This document shows positions 14,869 to 22,998 of a stretch of DNA of 33,626 nt, piece after piece. The notes beneath the pieces are model-generated. The model saw nothing but the letters and a program-made list of their open reading frames with translations. It ran no database searches and was not told where the DNA came from. Made by a program: the position numbers and the translations under genes. Where the stretch lies: contig CAZPXF010000012.1 in NCBI GenBank assembly GCA_964590945.1, forward strand, positions 1 to 33,626. Direction: 5' to 3'. Every line of letters starts with the position of its first letter. The stretch's first letter is position 1. The DNA is from CAZPXF01 sp964590945. GTDB taxonomy: Bacteria; Bacillota; Clostridia; Lachnospirales; Lachnospiraceae.

Positions 14869-15612
14869 ATGAGAAATATAAAACTGACATTAGAATATGA
14901 TGGTTCCCGTTATCAGGGATGGCAGCGACTTGGAAAGGGCGAGTCAGAGAACACCATTTCCAACAAGCTTTTGGAGGTTCTAAAGCGGATGACAGGCGAG
15001 GAAACAGAGCTCCTCTGCGGCTCCCGCACCGAGGTCGGCGTTCATGCCTACGCGCAGGTTGTCAACTTCAAGACTGCCTGCAAGGATACGCTTCTTAATA
15101 TGAAACAATATCTGAACCGTTATCTCCCGATGGATATCGCTGTCACTGGTATTGAGGAAATGCCGGAGCGGTTCCACGCTGCGCTCAACGCCAGATCCCG
15201 CACCTATATGTACCGGATCCAGATTGGAGACGTACCGGGCGTCTTTGACCGCCGTTATGCATGGTACTCTTTTAAGACCCCGGATATTTCCCGCATGAAG
15301 GAAGCTTCAAAGCTGCTTCTCGGCCGCCACGATTTCCGCAAATTTTCTTCCGTGAAAAAGAATAAGAATACGGAAAAAGAGATTCTGGATATCAATATCT
15401 ACGGGGATCCTGAGGAGATCCAGATTACAATAGAAGCAACCGATTTCCTTCACAATATGGCAAGGATCCTTGTGGGGACTCTGATTGAGATTGGTCTTGG
15501 GAAACGGGAGATATCTGATATTACAGAAATTCTGGATGTGAACAGTTCCACTTTGGCCAGCGCGCCCTGCGACCCAAAGGGAATGTACCTGCAGGACGTG
15601 CGCTATTTTTAG
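14869..15612 (+). CDS. truA: TruA family tRNA pseudouridine synthase with Asp-to-Glu at the nucleophile (247 aa)
   Basis: TruA converts uridines 38-40 of the tRNA anticodon arm to pseudouridine. Length and landmarks fit: TLEYDGSRYQGWQR at the start, LNARSRTYMYRI (about 107-118), HDFRKFSS and the late DFLHNMARILVGTL. The catalytic motif normally reads RTDAGVHA. Here it is SRTEVGVHA, Glu55 encoded by GAG. The aspartate is considered essential in all pseudouridine synthases, and substitutions in E. coli TruA abolish activity. This is probably a paralogue with another role, perhaps tRNA binding. In many Firmicutes the canonical truA lies in the ribosomal protein/ecf cluster, which is not in this window. 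Confidence 0.88.
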   Translation: MRNIKLTLEYDGSRYQGWQRLGKGESENTISNKLLEVLKRMTGEETELLCGSRTEVGVHAYAQVVNFKTACKDTLLNMKQYLNRYLPMDIAVTGIEEMPERFHAALNARSRTYMYRIQIGDVPGVFDRRYAWYSFKTPDISRMKEASKLLLGRHDFRKFSSVKKNKNTEKEILDINIYGDPEEIQITIEATDFLHNMARILVGTLIEIGLGKREISDITEILDVNSSTLASAPCDPKGMYLQDVRYF

Positions 15613-15714
15613 ACGTATCCCGGTATTATTATGAAAGGACGTCAGGACAGCCTGCATATGGTTTGGGAAATGCATGTGTTCCCAGGCCGTATACAGGCCG
15701 TCTTATATTTTATT

Positions 15715-16461
15715 CTATACTTTCACGACAGATACCCCTCGCTCCGCAAGACGTCTGTATTCCGCCTCCGTAAAGGTGCAATCCGTGATCACCGCATCAT
15801 AATCGTTCAGCCGGTTAATCGTCAGCATCGCGCTTTTCCTGAACTTGCTTCCGTCCGCCACAAGATAGCTTTTTTCACATTGCTTCACGCACATTCTTTT
15901 TAAAAAGGCCTTATCCGCCGTAGGCGTCTGCACCCGGAACTGCTCATCGATCGATGCCGCCCCGAAAAATCCCACATTGAAATGGAACTGTTCCAGCATC
16001 TGTGTTGCGAAATATCCAAGCATGCTCCCGGTGCTCTTCTGCAGATTTCCGCCGCACACAAACACATCCGCCTTCGTATCTTTCAGAAAAACAGCAGTCT
16101 GAAGATCCGGCGTCACGATCAAAAGCTCCGGCAGATCTGCGATCAGCCTTGCAATCTCAAGGACAGTCGTCCCGGAATCCAGAAATACCGTATCGCCTCT
16201 TTTTACATGAACTGCAGCTGATTCCGCGATCCTGCGCTTCTCCTCGCAGTTGGATATCATCTTATCTGCGAAGGCCATTTCCTGCTTCAAAACAGCTCCC
16301 CCATGAAGCCGCTCGATCTTGCCCTCATCCTGCAGTTTTTCCAGGTCACGACGGATGGTCATGGAACTCACTTCCATCTCCGCCGCCAGCTTATCTACCT
16401 GTACGCTGCCCTCTTTCTTCATCATATCCAATATTTTTGTCCGTCGTTCTGCTGCAAACAT
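15715..16461 (-). CDS. DeoR/GlpR family transcriptional regulator (248 aa)
   Basis: Regulators of this family usually repress sugar or sugar-acid operons and are released by a phosphorylated intermediate. The N-terminal HTH is clear: AAERRTKILDMMKKEGSVQVDKLA, then SSMTIRRDLEKLQDEGKIERLHGGAV. The C-terminal DeoRC sugar-phosphate domain has VFLDSGTTVLEIA and VTPDLQTA. ATG at 16461 has GGGTG five bases upstream. It is adjacent to, but separated by a terminator from, the gntP operon, and probably senses a phosphorylated four-carbon acid made by that pathway. Confidence 0.92.
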   Translation of the reverse strand: MFAAERRTKILDMMKKEGSVQVDKLAAEMEVSSMTIRRDLEKLQDEGKIERLHGGAVLKQEMAFADKMISNCEEKRRIAESAAVHVKRGDTVFLDSGTTVLEIARLIADLPELLIVTPDLQTAVFLKDTKADVFVCGGNLQKSTGSMLGYFATQMLEQFHFNVGFFGAASIDEQFRVQTPTADKAFLKRMCVKQCEKSYLVADGSKFRKSAMLTINRLNDYDAVITDCTFTEAEYRRLAERGVSVVKV

Positions 16462-16519
16462 GCCATCACCCATTCATTTATTTTTGCCGAGCCAGACTCG
16501 ATTGAGGGCTGCCGCCCAA

Positions 16520-16548
16520 TACATATGTGCTCTGTAATATTGTAACAA
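16520..16548 (-). promoter_or_regulatory. Candidate promoter of the deoR gene
   Basis: TTGTTA (16543-16548), 17-bp spacer and TATGTA (16520-16525) on the minus strand, placed immediately after the terminator of the upstream operon. Both boxes deviate from consensus. Confidence 0.4.
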
Positions 16549-16580
16549 AAACAGGGAGCTGCCTGCAACACAGCTCCCGA
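16546..16580 (-). terminator. Terminator of the garR-gntP locus
   Basis: A perfect 8-bp stem (GGGAGCTG at 16554-16561 with CAGCTCCC at 16571-16578) with a nine-base loop is followed in the transcript by TGTTTTTGTT. It begins 14 bases beyond the gntP stop and separates deoR as its own unit. Confidence 0.8.
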
Positions 16581-16594
16581 AAAACTTTTGATTT

Positions 16595-18001
16595 TTAGAA
16601 GATGAAGCTCAGTATAATAACCTCAACTACACCAACTGCCCACGCAAGTGTGGATGTGATTGACCAGATACGGATCTGATCTTTCGCCTCAGATACACCA
16701 AGAGTTCTGTTTACAACCCAGAAATAAGAATCGTTGAAGTATCCAAAGAACAGAGAACCAACACAGCAAGCGATCGCTGCTACTACAGGGTTAGCTGTAG
16801 ATGCAAGGATGATCGGAGCTGAAATGGAAGCTGCTGTTGTCATTGCTACAGTACCGGAACCCTGGATAAATCTCATTGCTGTTGAAATGAACAGCGGAAG
16901 AACTACCAACGGGATTGCTGTCTTTGCAAGACCTTCTGCCATGTATGTACCAAGACCGGAATCTGAAATAACCTTGCCCAGAGCGCCACCGCCGCCTGTC
17001 AGCAGCAGGATGATACCGGCAGATGCCATACCTTTTTCCATCTCTGCGATACATTCCTGTCTCTCCATGCTTCCACCGAGAGCATAGATTGCAATGAGCA
17101 ATCCAATTGCAAGAGCAACTACAGGCTGACCGATAAAATTGCAGATCGTGCCGGCTGTTCCGCTTACGCCAAGAGCGCTTGTGATTGTAGCAACCAGGAT
17201 CAGGATGATCGGTACTAAAAGCGGTGCAAAGGATACGCCGACGCCCGGAAGATTCTCGCCATCTACAGCAAGATCCTGGGAGTAATCCGGTTCCTGCCAT
17301 TCAGATTCAATATATCCGCCCGGAGCATTGTCATCCGGAATACGATAATACTTCTTTGCAAGGCTCTTTGAGTAAATGATACAAACGATTGCCATCGGCA
17401 ATGCCAGTACCAATGCACAAAGCAGGAACATACCTACATCGATTCCAAAAATACCGCAAACACCAAGCGGGCCAGGTGTTGGAGGTACCAGGGAGTGAGT
17501 AATTACCAAACCGGAAGCAAGTGCTACACCAAGCCCGATAATGGATTTCTTTGTTGCTTTGGAAAGCGATTTTGCGATTGGGGAAAGGATAACGAATCCA
17601 GAATCACAGAATACCGGAATCGATACCAGGAATCCTGTAAATGCCAAAGCAGCTTCCTCACGTCCCTTACCAAAAATCTTAAGGAATGTGTGTGCCATCG
17701 TCTTCGCTGCGCCTGACGCCTCAAATATCTGGCCCATCATAACACCGAAGCCAATAATGATACCCACACTGGCCATCGTGTTACCAAAACCATTCTTAAT
17801 TGAAGTTACCAGGTTCAGCACCGTTCCATCATCCAACGTCGTGTCCACTACCGGAAATCCACCAACAATACCGATAATCAGTGAACAAATGATCATTGCA
17901 AGAAATGCATGAATCTTCGTTTTCAATACAAGGAATATCAGAACAATAATACCGATTGCAAGACCGATAAGCATTCTCTGACCGCTTAAACCTCCTACCA
18001 T
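16595..18001 (-). CDS. gntP: GntP family sugar-acid permease (468 aa)
   Basis: This is a proton symporter of the gluconate transporter family, with some 12-14 membrane segments over the full length and family features such as SIPVFCDSGFVILSPI (about 129-144) and the HSLVPPTPGPLG loop (about 169-180). The C-terminal QGSGTVAMTTAASI is also typical. GAGGAGG lies nine bases before the ATG. It follows the pdxA-type gene by 23 bp, so it most likely imports the four-carbon sugar acid handled by the upstream enzymes rather than gluconate itself. Confidence 0.93.
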   Translation of the reverse strand: MVGGLSGQRMLIGLAIGIIVLIFLVLKTKIHAFLAMIICSLIIGIVGGFPVVDTTLDDGTVLNLVTSIKNGFGNTMASVGIIIGFGVMMGQIFEASGAAKTMAHTFLKIFGKGREEAALAFTGFLVSIPVFCDSGFVILSPIAKSLSKATKKSIIGLGVALASGLVITHSLVPPTPGPLGVCGIFGIDVGMFLLCALVLALPMAIVCIIYSKSLAKKYYRIPDDNAPGGYIESEWQEPDYSQDLAVDGENLPGVGVSFAPLLVPIILILVATITSALGVSGTAGTICNFIGQPVVALAIGLLIAIYALGGSMERQECIAEMEKGMASAGIILLLTGGGGALGKVISDSGLGTYMAEGLAKTAIPLVVLPLFISTAMRFIQGSGTVAMTTAASISAPIILASTANPVVAAIACCVGSLFFGYFNDSYFWVVNRTLGVSEAKDQIRIWSITSTLAWAVGVVEVIILSFIF

Positions 18002-18024
18002 AAATCATTTCCTCCTCTTCTTTG

Positions 18025-19023
18025 TTATTTTTTGAAATTAGGTGCGTATTTTGCTGCAAGAAGGATCGCCTCGATCATACTTACTGCGCTCACGATATTT
18101 TTGCCCGCAATATCGAAAGCTGTTCCGTGATCTACAGAAGTACGAAGGATCGGCATACCACCTGTAATGGCGATTGTTCTTTCAAAATCAAGCGTCTTTG
18201 TAGCAATGTGACCCTGATCATGATATAAGGATAATACACTGTTGTATCTTCCCTGCAATGCCTGATGGAATACAGAATCTGCACCGATCGGTCCTTTCAC
18301 ATCGTAACCCATCTTCTGAAGTTCTTCCACGGCAGGGAATACTTCATTTACTTCTTCCCAGCCGAACAGGCCATGCTCGCCGCTATGTGGGTTGAATCCG
18401 GCGACAGCCATCGTTCCTTCAGTAACACCAAGTGTCCTCAGCACCTCCGTACAGCGCTTTACATAGTCGATGATACGTTCCTTTGTAACCATGTCACATG
18501 CCTGTCTGATCGACACGTGACGGCTCAGGAAGAATACTCTCATTCCCCGTACCTCGAACATTGTAAGCGGATCTGCCGTATTCGTCAGAGCGCCAAAGAT
18601 CTCTGTGTGGCCGATATATGGAATCTCCGCAGCTTTCAGAGCTTCTTTGTTAATCGGAGTTGTCGACACAGCATCTGCCTTGCCTTCATTTGCAAGCTCA
18701 ATACTTTTTGCAATATATTCATATGCAGCTTTGCCGCACATTGCACTGACCTTTCCGTATTCAAATACGGACTGGTCAATATTGCCCAGATCAATGAGGT
18801 TCAGAACACCTTTTTCATATTTTCCCTGTTCTGGCTCCTCAACTACATGGATTGTAAGATTGGTCTCTGTGATTTCGATTGCCTTCTCCATCACACCCTT
18901 ATCTCCTACAACAATGACGTTCGCAACATCAAACACCTCGTCGCTGGCGATTGATTTTGCTACGATTTCAGGACCTACTCCTGCCGGGTCCCCTATCGGG
19001 ACTGCGATAATCGGTTTTGACAT
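18025..19023 (-). CDS. pdxA: PdxA-family dehydrogenase, probably 4-phospho-D-threonate/erythronate type (332 aa)
   Basis: PdxA proteins oxidise and decarboxylate 4-phosphorylated four-carbon substrates with NAD. The three metal-binding histidines are present: His169 in LSRHVSIRQA, His213 in FNPHSGEHGLFG and His268 in LYHDQGHIATK. The N-terminal IGDPAGVGPEI is also conserved. Next to DUF1537 kinases and a permease, the likely role is that of PdxA2, turning 4-phospho-D-threonate or -erythronate into dihydroxyacetone phosphate, not vitamin B6 synthesis. AAAGGA precedes the ATG; 58 bp behind kinase B. Confidence 0.9.
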   Translation of the reverse strand: MSKPIIAVPIGDPAGVGPEIVAKSIASDEVFDVANVIVVGDKGVMEKAIEITETNLTIHVVEEPEQGKYEKGVLNLIDLGNIDQSVFEYGKVSAMCGKAAYEYIAKSIELANEGKADAVSTTPINKEALKAAEIPYIGHTEIFGALTNTADPLTMFEVRGMRVFFLSRHVSIRQACDMVTKERIIDYVKRCTEVLRTLGVTEGTMAVAGFNPHSGEHGLFGWEEVNEVFPAVEELQKMGYDVKGPIGADSVFHQALQGRYNSVLSLYHDQGHIATKTLDFERTIAITGGMPILRTSVDHGTAFDIAGKNIVSAVSMIEAILLAAKYAPNFKK

Positions 19024-19081
19024 AACACTCTCATCCTTTCTTTTAAATAATCTTTATGATCCAGAGCCGCGCTCCGAATGA

Positions 19082-20389
19082 TTACATGTAAAGCTTCTCC
19101 TTCAGGAATGTGATACACTGGTTGATTGCATTTTTATTCCCCTGGGAACCGCCTTTTGTGATGATATCGATTCCATCGAACTCTCCCTTGATCGCTTTTC
19201 CGTAAGCTGCAAGCGGAAGAACTTCGTCCATCAGGCAAAGGCCTGCCGTCCCGAATCTTTTGCACACTGAAACGGTAATGTCACCGCCGCTTGTATATAG
19301 TCCGCGGAATACGTTGCTGCCCTTGAAGATCCGGTATGTGATCTCTGCAAATGCGCTGTTGATCCTCTCGCTCAGATCGTCCACCGTGCATCCTTTTTCG
19401 GCAGCAACTTTTGGCATATCGATCCGGTTCTCCGGATAAAGGCCGTCGCCTGCTACCGTACAGATATCATATGTCTTCATATTCTTCAGGACAGAATCTG
19501 TAACTCTTGCTATCTCCCTCTCACGTGTCAGATCATTCTCCACAAAGTGTTTCGTCCTGGCCAGGATCTTATACGTCTCCTGTGAAAGCCACAGTTCCTC
19601 CATCTGATCCTTTGTAGTGGAATTGACACTTCCTACAACAGCGAGGATCTTCGGCCGCTCCTGCGCACTCTCTCCCGGTATGATCAGCTTTCTCGATATC
19701 GTTGCCGTAAATACGCCCGGATCGACTGCGATAAACCTGATTCCGCTCTCGATCACTGCATCCGCGATCAGATCCAGATCTTCCTGCGTCACGCAGTCAA
19801 ATACGATCGTGCGGCATCCTGCCTGAACCTGCTCCAGTATCAGCGCTGCCAGAACTTCCTTCCCTTCCATCATATCCTTCATCAGGATCTGACCAACCGG
19901 ATATTTGCTCTGTTTTTCAAAGATCGGTCTTACCTCGGAGGTTGTCACCGGAGTCTTTGGGTCAAGGGCTATGTTCGTCTTGTGAAGCGGGATTCCGTTT
20001 ACAAGCATGTAGCCTCCTAAAATAATTCTCCCGGATTCCGGGAAACAGGACGCTGCGATTGCAATATAATCGTCTCCCAGAGCATCCAGAAGCGCATCTG
20101 TCTCACTTCCGAGATTTCCTCTTAAGGTACTGTCAATTCTCTTGGCATAAACCTTCACCTGATCGTTCTGAAGCAGCTTCGCCACATTATACACACGGTT
20201 ATATGCAATATCTGCGCTTACTCCTCTGCTGTCGGTCGGATACATCAGACAGTCACATTCATTCATCGTAGAGAGTTCAACCCTCTCCATGTTCATGACC
20301 GTGTATGTCTTATAATCCATCTTCTTCAAAAGAACGCCGGTTGCATTAACCCCTGTGATATCGTCTCCGATTACAACACATTGCGGCAT
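19082..20389 (-). CDS. Four-carbon acid sugar kinase, DUF1537 family, kinase B (435 aa)
   Basis: The family phosphorylates D-threonate, D-erythronate or 3-oxo-tetronate with ATP. The N-terminal substrate domain has VVIGDDITGVNATG (5-18) and KRIDSTLRGNLGSE (83-96). The C-terminal nucleotide domain has AVVGSVN and TSGGDITVSVC, then a Gly-rich ITKGGSQGN end. The close link with pdxA resembles dtnK-pdxA2 operons, so D-threonate 4-kinase is the best guess. It has its own promoter at 20443-20471, and its ribosome site AAGGAGG (nine bases before the ATG) lies within an inverted repeat. Confidence 0.88.
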   Translation of the reverse strand: MPQCVVIGDDITGVNATGVLLKKMDYKTYTVMNMERVELSTMNECDCLMYPTDSRGVSADIAYNRVYNVAKLLQNDQVKVYAKRIDSTLRGNLGSETDALLDALGDDYIAIAASCFPESGRIILGGYMLVNGIPLHKTNIALDPKTPVTTSEVRPIFEKQSKYPVGQILMKDMMEGKEVLAALILEQVQAGCRTIVFDCVTQEDLDLIADAVIESGIRFIAVDPGVFTATISRKLIIPGESAQERPKILAVVGSVNSTTKDQMEELWLSQETYKILARTKHFVENDLTREREIARVTDSVLKNMKTYDICTVAGDGLYPENRIDMPKVAAEKGCTVDDLSERINSAFAEITYRIFKGSNVFRGLYTSGGDITVSVCKRFGTAGLCLMDEVLPLAAYGKAIKGEFDGIDIITKGGSQGNKNAINQCITFLKEKLYM

Positions 20390-20394
20390 AAAAC

Positions 20395-20488
20395 GAGTCC
20401 TCCTTTTCTTATTAACATTTTATAACATTTAAGTTTATAATTATTTTACATTCAATGTTCATTTCTGTCAATCCCCAAAGGAGGACTC
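20395..20488 (-). promoter_or_regulatory. 12-bp inverted repeat pairing the kinase B ribosome site with an upstream copy
   Basis: GAGTCCTCCTTT (20395-20406, plus strand) is perfectly complementary to AAAGGAGGACTC (20477-20488). In minus-strand RNA the first is the ribosome site of kinase B and the second would sequester it. The kinase B promoter lies entirely between the arms, so only RNA read through from upstream carries both. Confidence 0.6.
20443..20471 (-). promoter_or_regulatory. Promoter of kinase B-pdxA-gntP
   Basis: Perfect TTGACA (20466-20471), a 17-bp spacer and TAAAAT (20443-20448) on the minus strand; start expected near 20436. The spacer contains ACATTGAATGT, an 11-base dyad, and just downstream is the AT-rich dyad at 20420-20440 (arms TTATAA) with a tandem ATGTTA repeat. 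These are candidate sites for the DeoR protein. Confidence 0.75.
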
Positions 20489-20575
20489 CATAGAATATCG
20501 TGACTTTTTCACAAAACCGATTGTTATTTTTTGTTCGAATTGAGTGTTATTTTGTTTATTTTTGTTTGTTTGACA

Positions 20576-21997
20576 TTATTTTGTCAGTACCTCTACGGCT
20601 TCCTTCAATGTCTCGATCTCACCGACATTACCCGGGAAGATGACATAAGGTGTCTGAGGGAACTTACTCTCCTCGCCGGTCTGCCATACCGGGATACCCG
20701 GCTTGATCTGTCCAAGTACGTTAGCTTTCTGTACAGCCAGCGCCTTTGTTCCTACGTCGCTGGATGTGATACCGCCCTTTGCGATAACAAAGCTTGGCGT
20801 GATCGTAAGTCTGCCTACCAGAGACTGAACGGCATCGGAGATCTTCACGGAGAGACGAAGCTCATCCTCCTTATCTCCTGTATCTGCTGTGATAAGCGCT
20901 CTTGTTGTGTAGCAGCAAACTGTCTTTCCTGCAGCGATGCACTCTTCTTCTTTTGCAAGGCATCTCTGAACCTCCGCCTCAAATGCAGCGTCATCCTTGA
21001 CAAGCGTTGCATCCAGCTCGATAAATTCGATATCAGAGAGCTGTTTTAAGCACTCGACCTGCTTCGTTGTCTTGTCTGTATGGGAGCCAACGACAACGAT
21101 TCCGCCATTGCTTGTCTCTTTCACGATCATCTGCTCTCTTGTAAGGAGAGGCTGGTCTGTAACGCCTCCCATAACCTTAACGATCGCAGCGGCTGTACGG
21201 AACATAAATACTTTTCCCCTGGCCATTGCGCGGTAGAGAGCCACGCAGAACACCTTAACGTCCACATAGTCAACCGCATTTACAATGATCTTGTTGAAAT
21301 CCTTCACAGCCATAAGCTGAGCCTCAATCTTGTCGATATCGGCATTGTGGATATCTTCAAGGGAAATGCATGTAACATCCGAAGCCTTATACTCGCCTTT
21401 TGTCTTCTCCTCAACATACTCCGGCATTGTAGCTGCTGAATATCCGAACGTCTTGTCCTTTGCAAACTCTGTTTCATTAGCCGGAACGAGCTCATCACCA
21501 TATTTTACATAATGAACATTATCGATCGTGAAACGTCCGCCTTCTTTAAAGAACGGGCAAAGGATCTCGCCATCGATCTTTGCGCCTGTATTCTTCTCGT
21601 AATCTGCTTTCAGAAGTTCTGTCTCCAGCGGGAAATGTCCGCGGAGTGTAGAATCAGATCTGCTGATGAATATGTATTCTTTCCCGGTTTCCTTAGCAAC
21701 CTCGTCGACAACTGCAGCGATCTCTTTGTGAGCCTTTGTTGTCTGCTCTACTGTGAAGCCGCGGGAATTTGTCAGAACATAGAAAAGGTTGTTCTCTTCC
21801 TCGAATCCTTTTTTGATGCTGTCCTTTTCCCAGTTTGTGTAAACAGAAATATCATGGACTGTCTGAACGCCTGTCGGGTCGTCATCAAGAACTACGATCT
21901 TTTTGTTGTTCGCCTCGATCTCTTTTGCAAGCAGCGCATCGATAGCCGCCTCATCAATTTTCTTATATGAAGTCAGTACTTCTGCATTTAATGCCAT
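20576..21997 (-). CDS. DUF1537 family kinase A, divergent long form (473 aa)
   Basis: This second DUF1537 protein carries a 30-residue N-terminal extension and a variant first motif, VVLDDDPTGVQTVHDISVYT (35-54), in place of the usual DDFTGA. It keeps SRSDSTLRGHFPLE (112-125), a C-terminal VVVGSHTDKTTKQ and KGGITSSDVGTKAL (the nucleotide-binding glycines). It should phosphorylate a short sugar acid, but the motif difference from kinase B argues for another substrate. ATG at 21997 has AGGAGG eight bases upstream, overlapping the end of garR. A 186-bp gap with a promoter separates it from kinase B. Confidence 0.87.
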   Translation of the reverse strand: MALNAEVLTSYKKIDEAAIDALLAKEIEANNKKIVVLDDDPTGVQTVHDISVYTNWEKDSIKKGFEEENNLFYVLTNSRGFTVEQTTKAHKEIAAVVDEVAKETGKEYIFISRSDSTLRGHFPLETELLKADYEKNTGAKIDGEILCPFFKEGGRFTIDNVHYVKYGDELVPANETEFAKDKTFGYSAATMPEYVEEKTKGEYKASDVTCISLEDIHNADIDKIEAQLMAVKDFNKIIVNAVDYVDVKVFCVALYRAMARGKVFMFRTAAAIVKVMGGVTDQPLLTREQMIVKETSNGGIVVVGSHTDKTTKQVECLKQLSDIEFIELDATLVKDDAAFEAEVQRCLAKEEECIAAGKTVCCYTTRALITADTGDKEDELRLSVKISDAVQSLVGRLTITPSFVIAKGGITSSDVGTKALAVQKANVLGQIKPGIPVWQTGEESKFPQTPYVIFPGNVGEIETLKEAVEVLTK

Positions 21998-22013
21998 TTT
22001 CATTCCCTCCTGA

Positions 22014-22901
22014 TCAGTCAACCTTCTTTACTTCTACATCAGCGAGCTTCTCAAAATACTGAACGATTCCGCCATGGTCATCTCCCATATGTCCGTGAAT
22101 CTTCAGAGTCTGAAGAATCTCATAGAGCTGTGCGGTATAAGGGATCGGTACATCGATAGAATGTGCTGTATTTACAACATTCTTGATATCCTTGTGATTG
22201 ATACGGATCGGTCCGCCTGGTTTGAAGTTTCGCTCAACAATCATAGGAATCTTTGCATCAAGAACTGCGCTTCCTGCAAGTCCTCCGCGAATAGCCTCAT
22301 AAACCTTAACCGGATCTGCTCCAGCTTTTGTTGCGAGAACAAACGCCTCGGAAACAACAGCAATCGTATTATTTACGATAACCTGATTTGCAAGTTTTGT
22401 AACAGAGCCGCTTCCGGAACCTCCGATCAGAAGTGCAGAATTTCCAAGGATATCAAAATATTCCTGGAACGCATCGAAGTCTTTCTGATCCCCGCCGGCC
22501 ATAATTGCAAGCGTTCCGGCGATCGCTCCCGGCTCTCCGCCGGATACAGGTGCGTCAACGAATCCTACACCCTTTTCCTTTAATCCGTTGTAGCACTCCT
22601 GGGATTCAACCGGCGTAACAGAGCTCATGTCGCAGACAACGGCTCCTGCCTTGATCGTAGATGCAACTCCTCCCTCATCAAACAAAATCGATTTGGAAAT
22701 AGCGCCGCTTGGAACCATGATAATGATTCTCTCGCACTGCTCGCCAATCTCAGCATAAGAAGCTTCTACAGCGCCGCAGGAAACAACATCTGCGACTGCT
22801 TCTTTGTTAAGATCAGCCACCAGAAGTTCCACTCCGGCCTTCAAAAGGTTCTTTGCCATTGGTCGTCCCATGATACCAAGTCCAATAAATCCTACTTTCA
22901 T
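22014..22901 (-). CDS. garR: 2-hydroxy-3-oxopropionate reductase / beta-hydroxyacid dehydrogenase, GarR type (295 aa)
   Basis: NAD(P)-dependent enzymes of this family interconvert tartronate semialdehyde and glycerate, or oxidise L-threonate and D-glycerate-like acids. The Rossmann motif is GLGIMG (7-12), the substrate motif DAPVSGG (116-122) and the catalytic lysine Lys169 in GSVTKLANQ. The segment AIRGGLAGSAVLDAKIPM closely resembles E. coli GarR as I recall it. ATG at 22901 has GGAGAG seven bases upstream. The frame extends to 23027, but that part crosses the promoter. It is the first gene of the locus and is 16 bp ahead of kinase A. Confidence 0.9.
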   Translation of the reverse strand: MKVGFIGLGIMGRPMAKNLLKAGVELLVADLNKEAVADVVSCGAVEASYAEIGEQCERIIIMVPSGAISKSILFDEGGVASTIKAGAVVCDMSSVTPVESQECYNGLKEKGVGFVDAPVSGGEPGAIAGTLAIMAGGDQKDFDAFQEYFDILGNSALLIGGSGSGSVTKLANQVIVNNTIAVVSEAFVLATKAGADPVKVYEAIRGGLAGSAVLDAKIPMIVERNFKPGGPIRINHKDIKNVVNTAHSIDVPIPYTAQLYEILQTLKIHGHMGDDHGGIVQYFEKLADVEVKKVD

Positions 22902-22929
22902 TTTGTATCTCTCCATTTCTTTTTTATTT

Positions 22930-22978
22930 GCAGCGGTTCCTGATGCTCTTATAAGAGTTGTTGTCATTGATCCGCTGC
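22930..22978 (-). promoter_or_regulatory. Stem-loop in the garR leader
   Basis: GCAGCGG (22930-22936) and CCGCTGC (22972-22978) form a 7-bp base stem, and the 12-base palindrome CTCTTATAAGAG (22946-22957) sits inside it. All of this is in the roughly 90-base untranslated leader, ending 28 bases before the ATG. It may stabilise the message or be a regulator site in DNA form. Confidence 0.35.
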
Positions 22979-22998
22979 ATGATTTACTTGTTGATGCT

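Noticed and set aside
15613..15714. Terminators in the truA-deoR gap
   Set aside because: TGGGAA/TTCCCA (15664-15684) and a GGCC dyad are present, but neither stem is long or followed by a U-tract, so no terminator is claimed.
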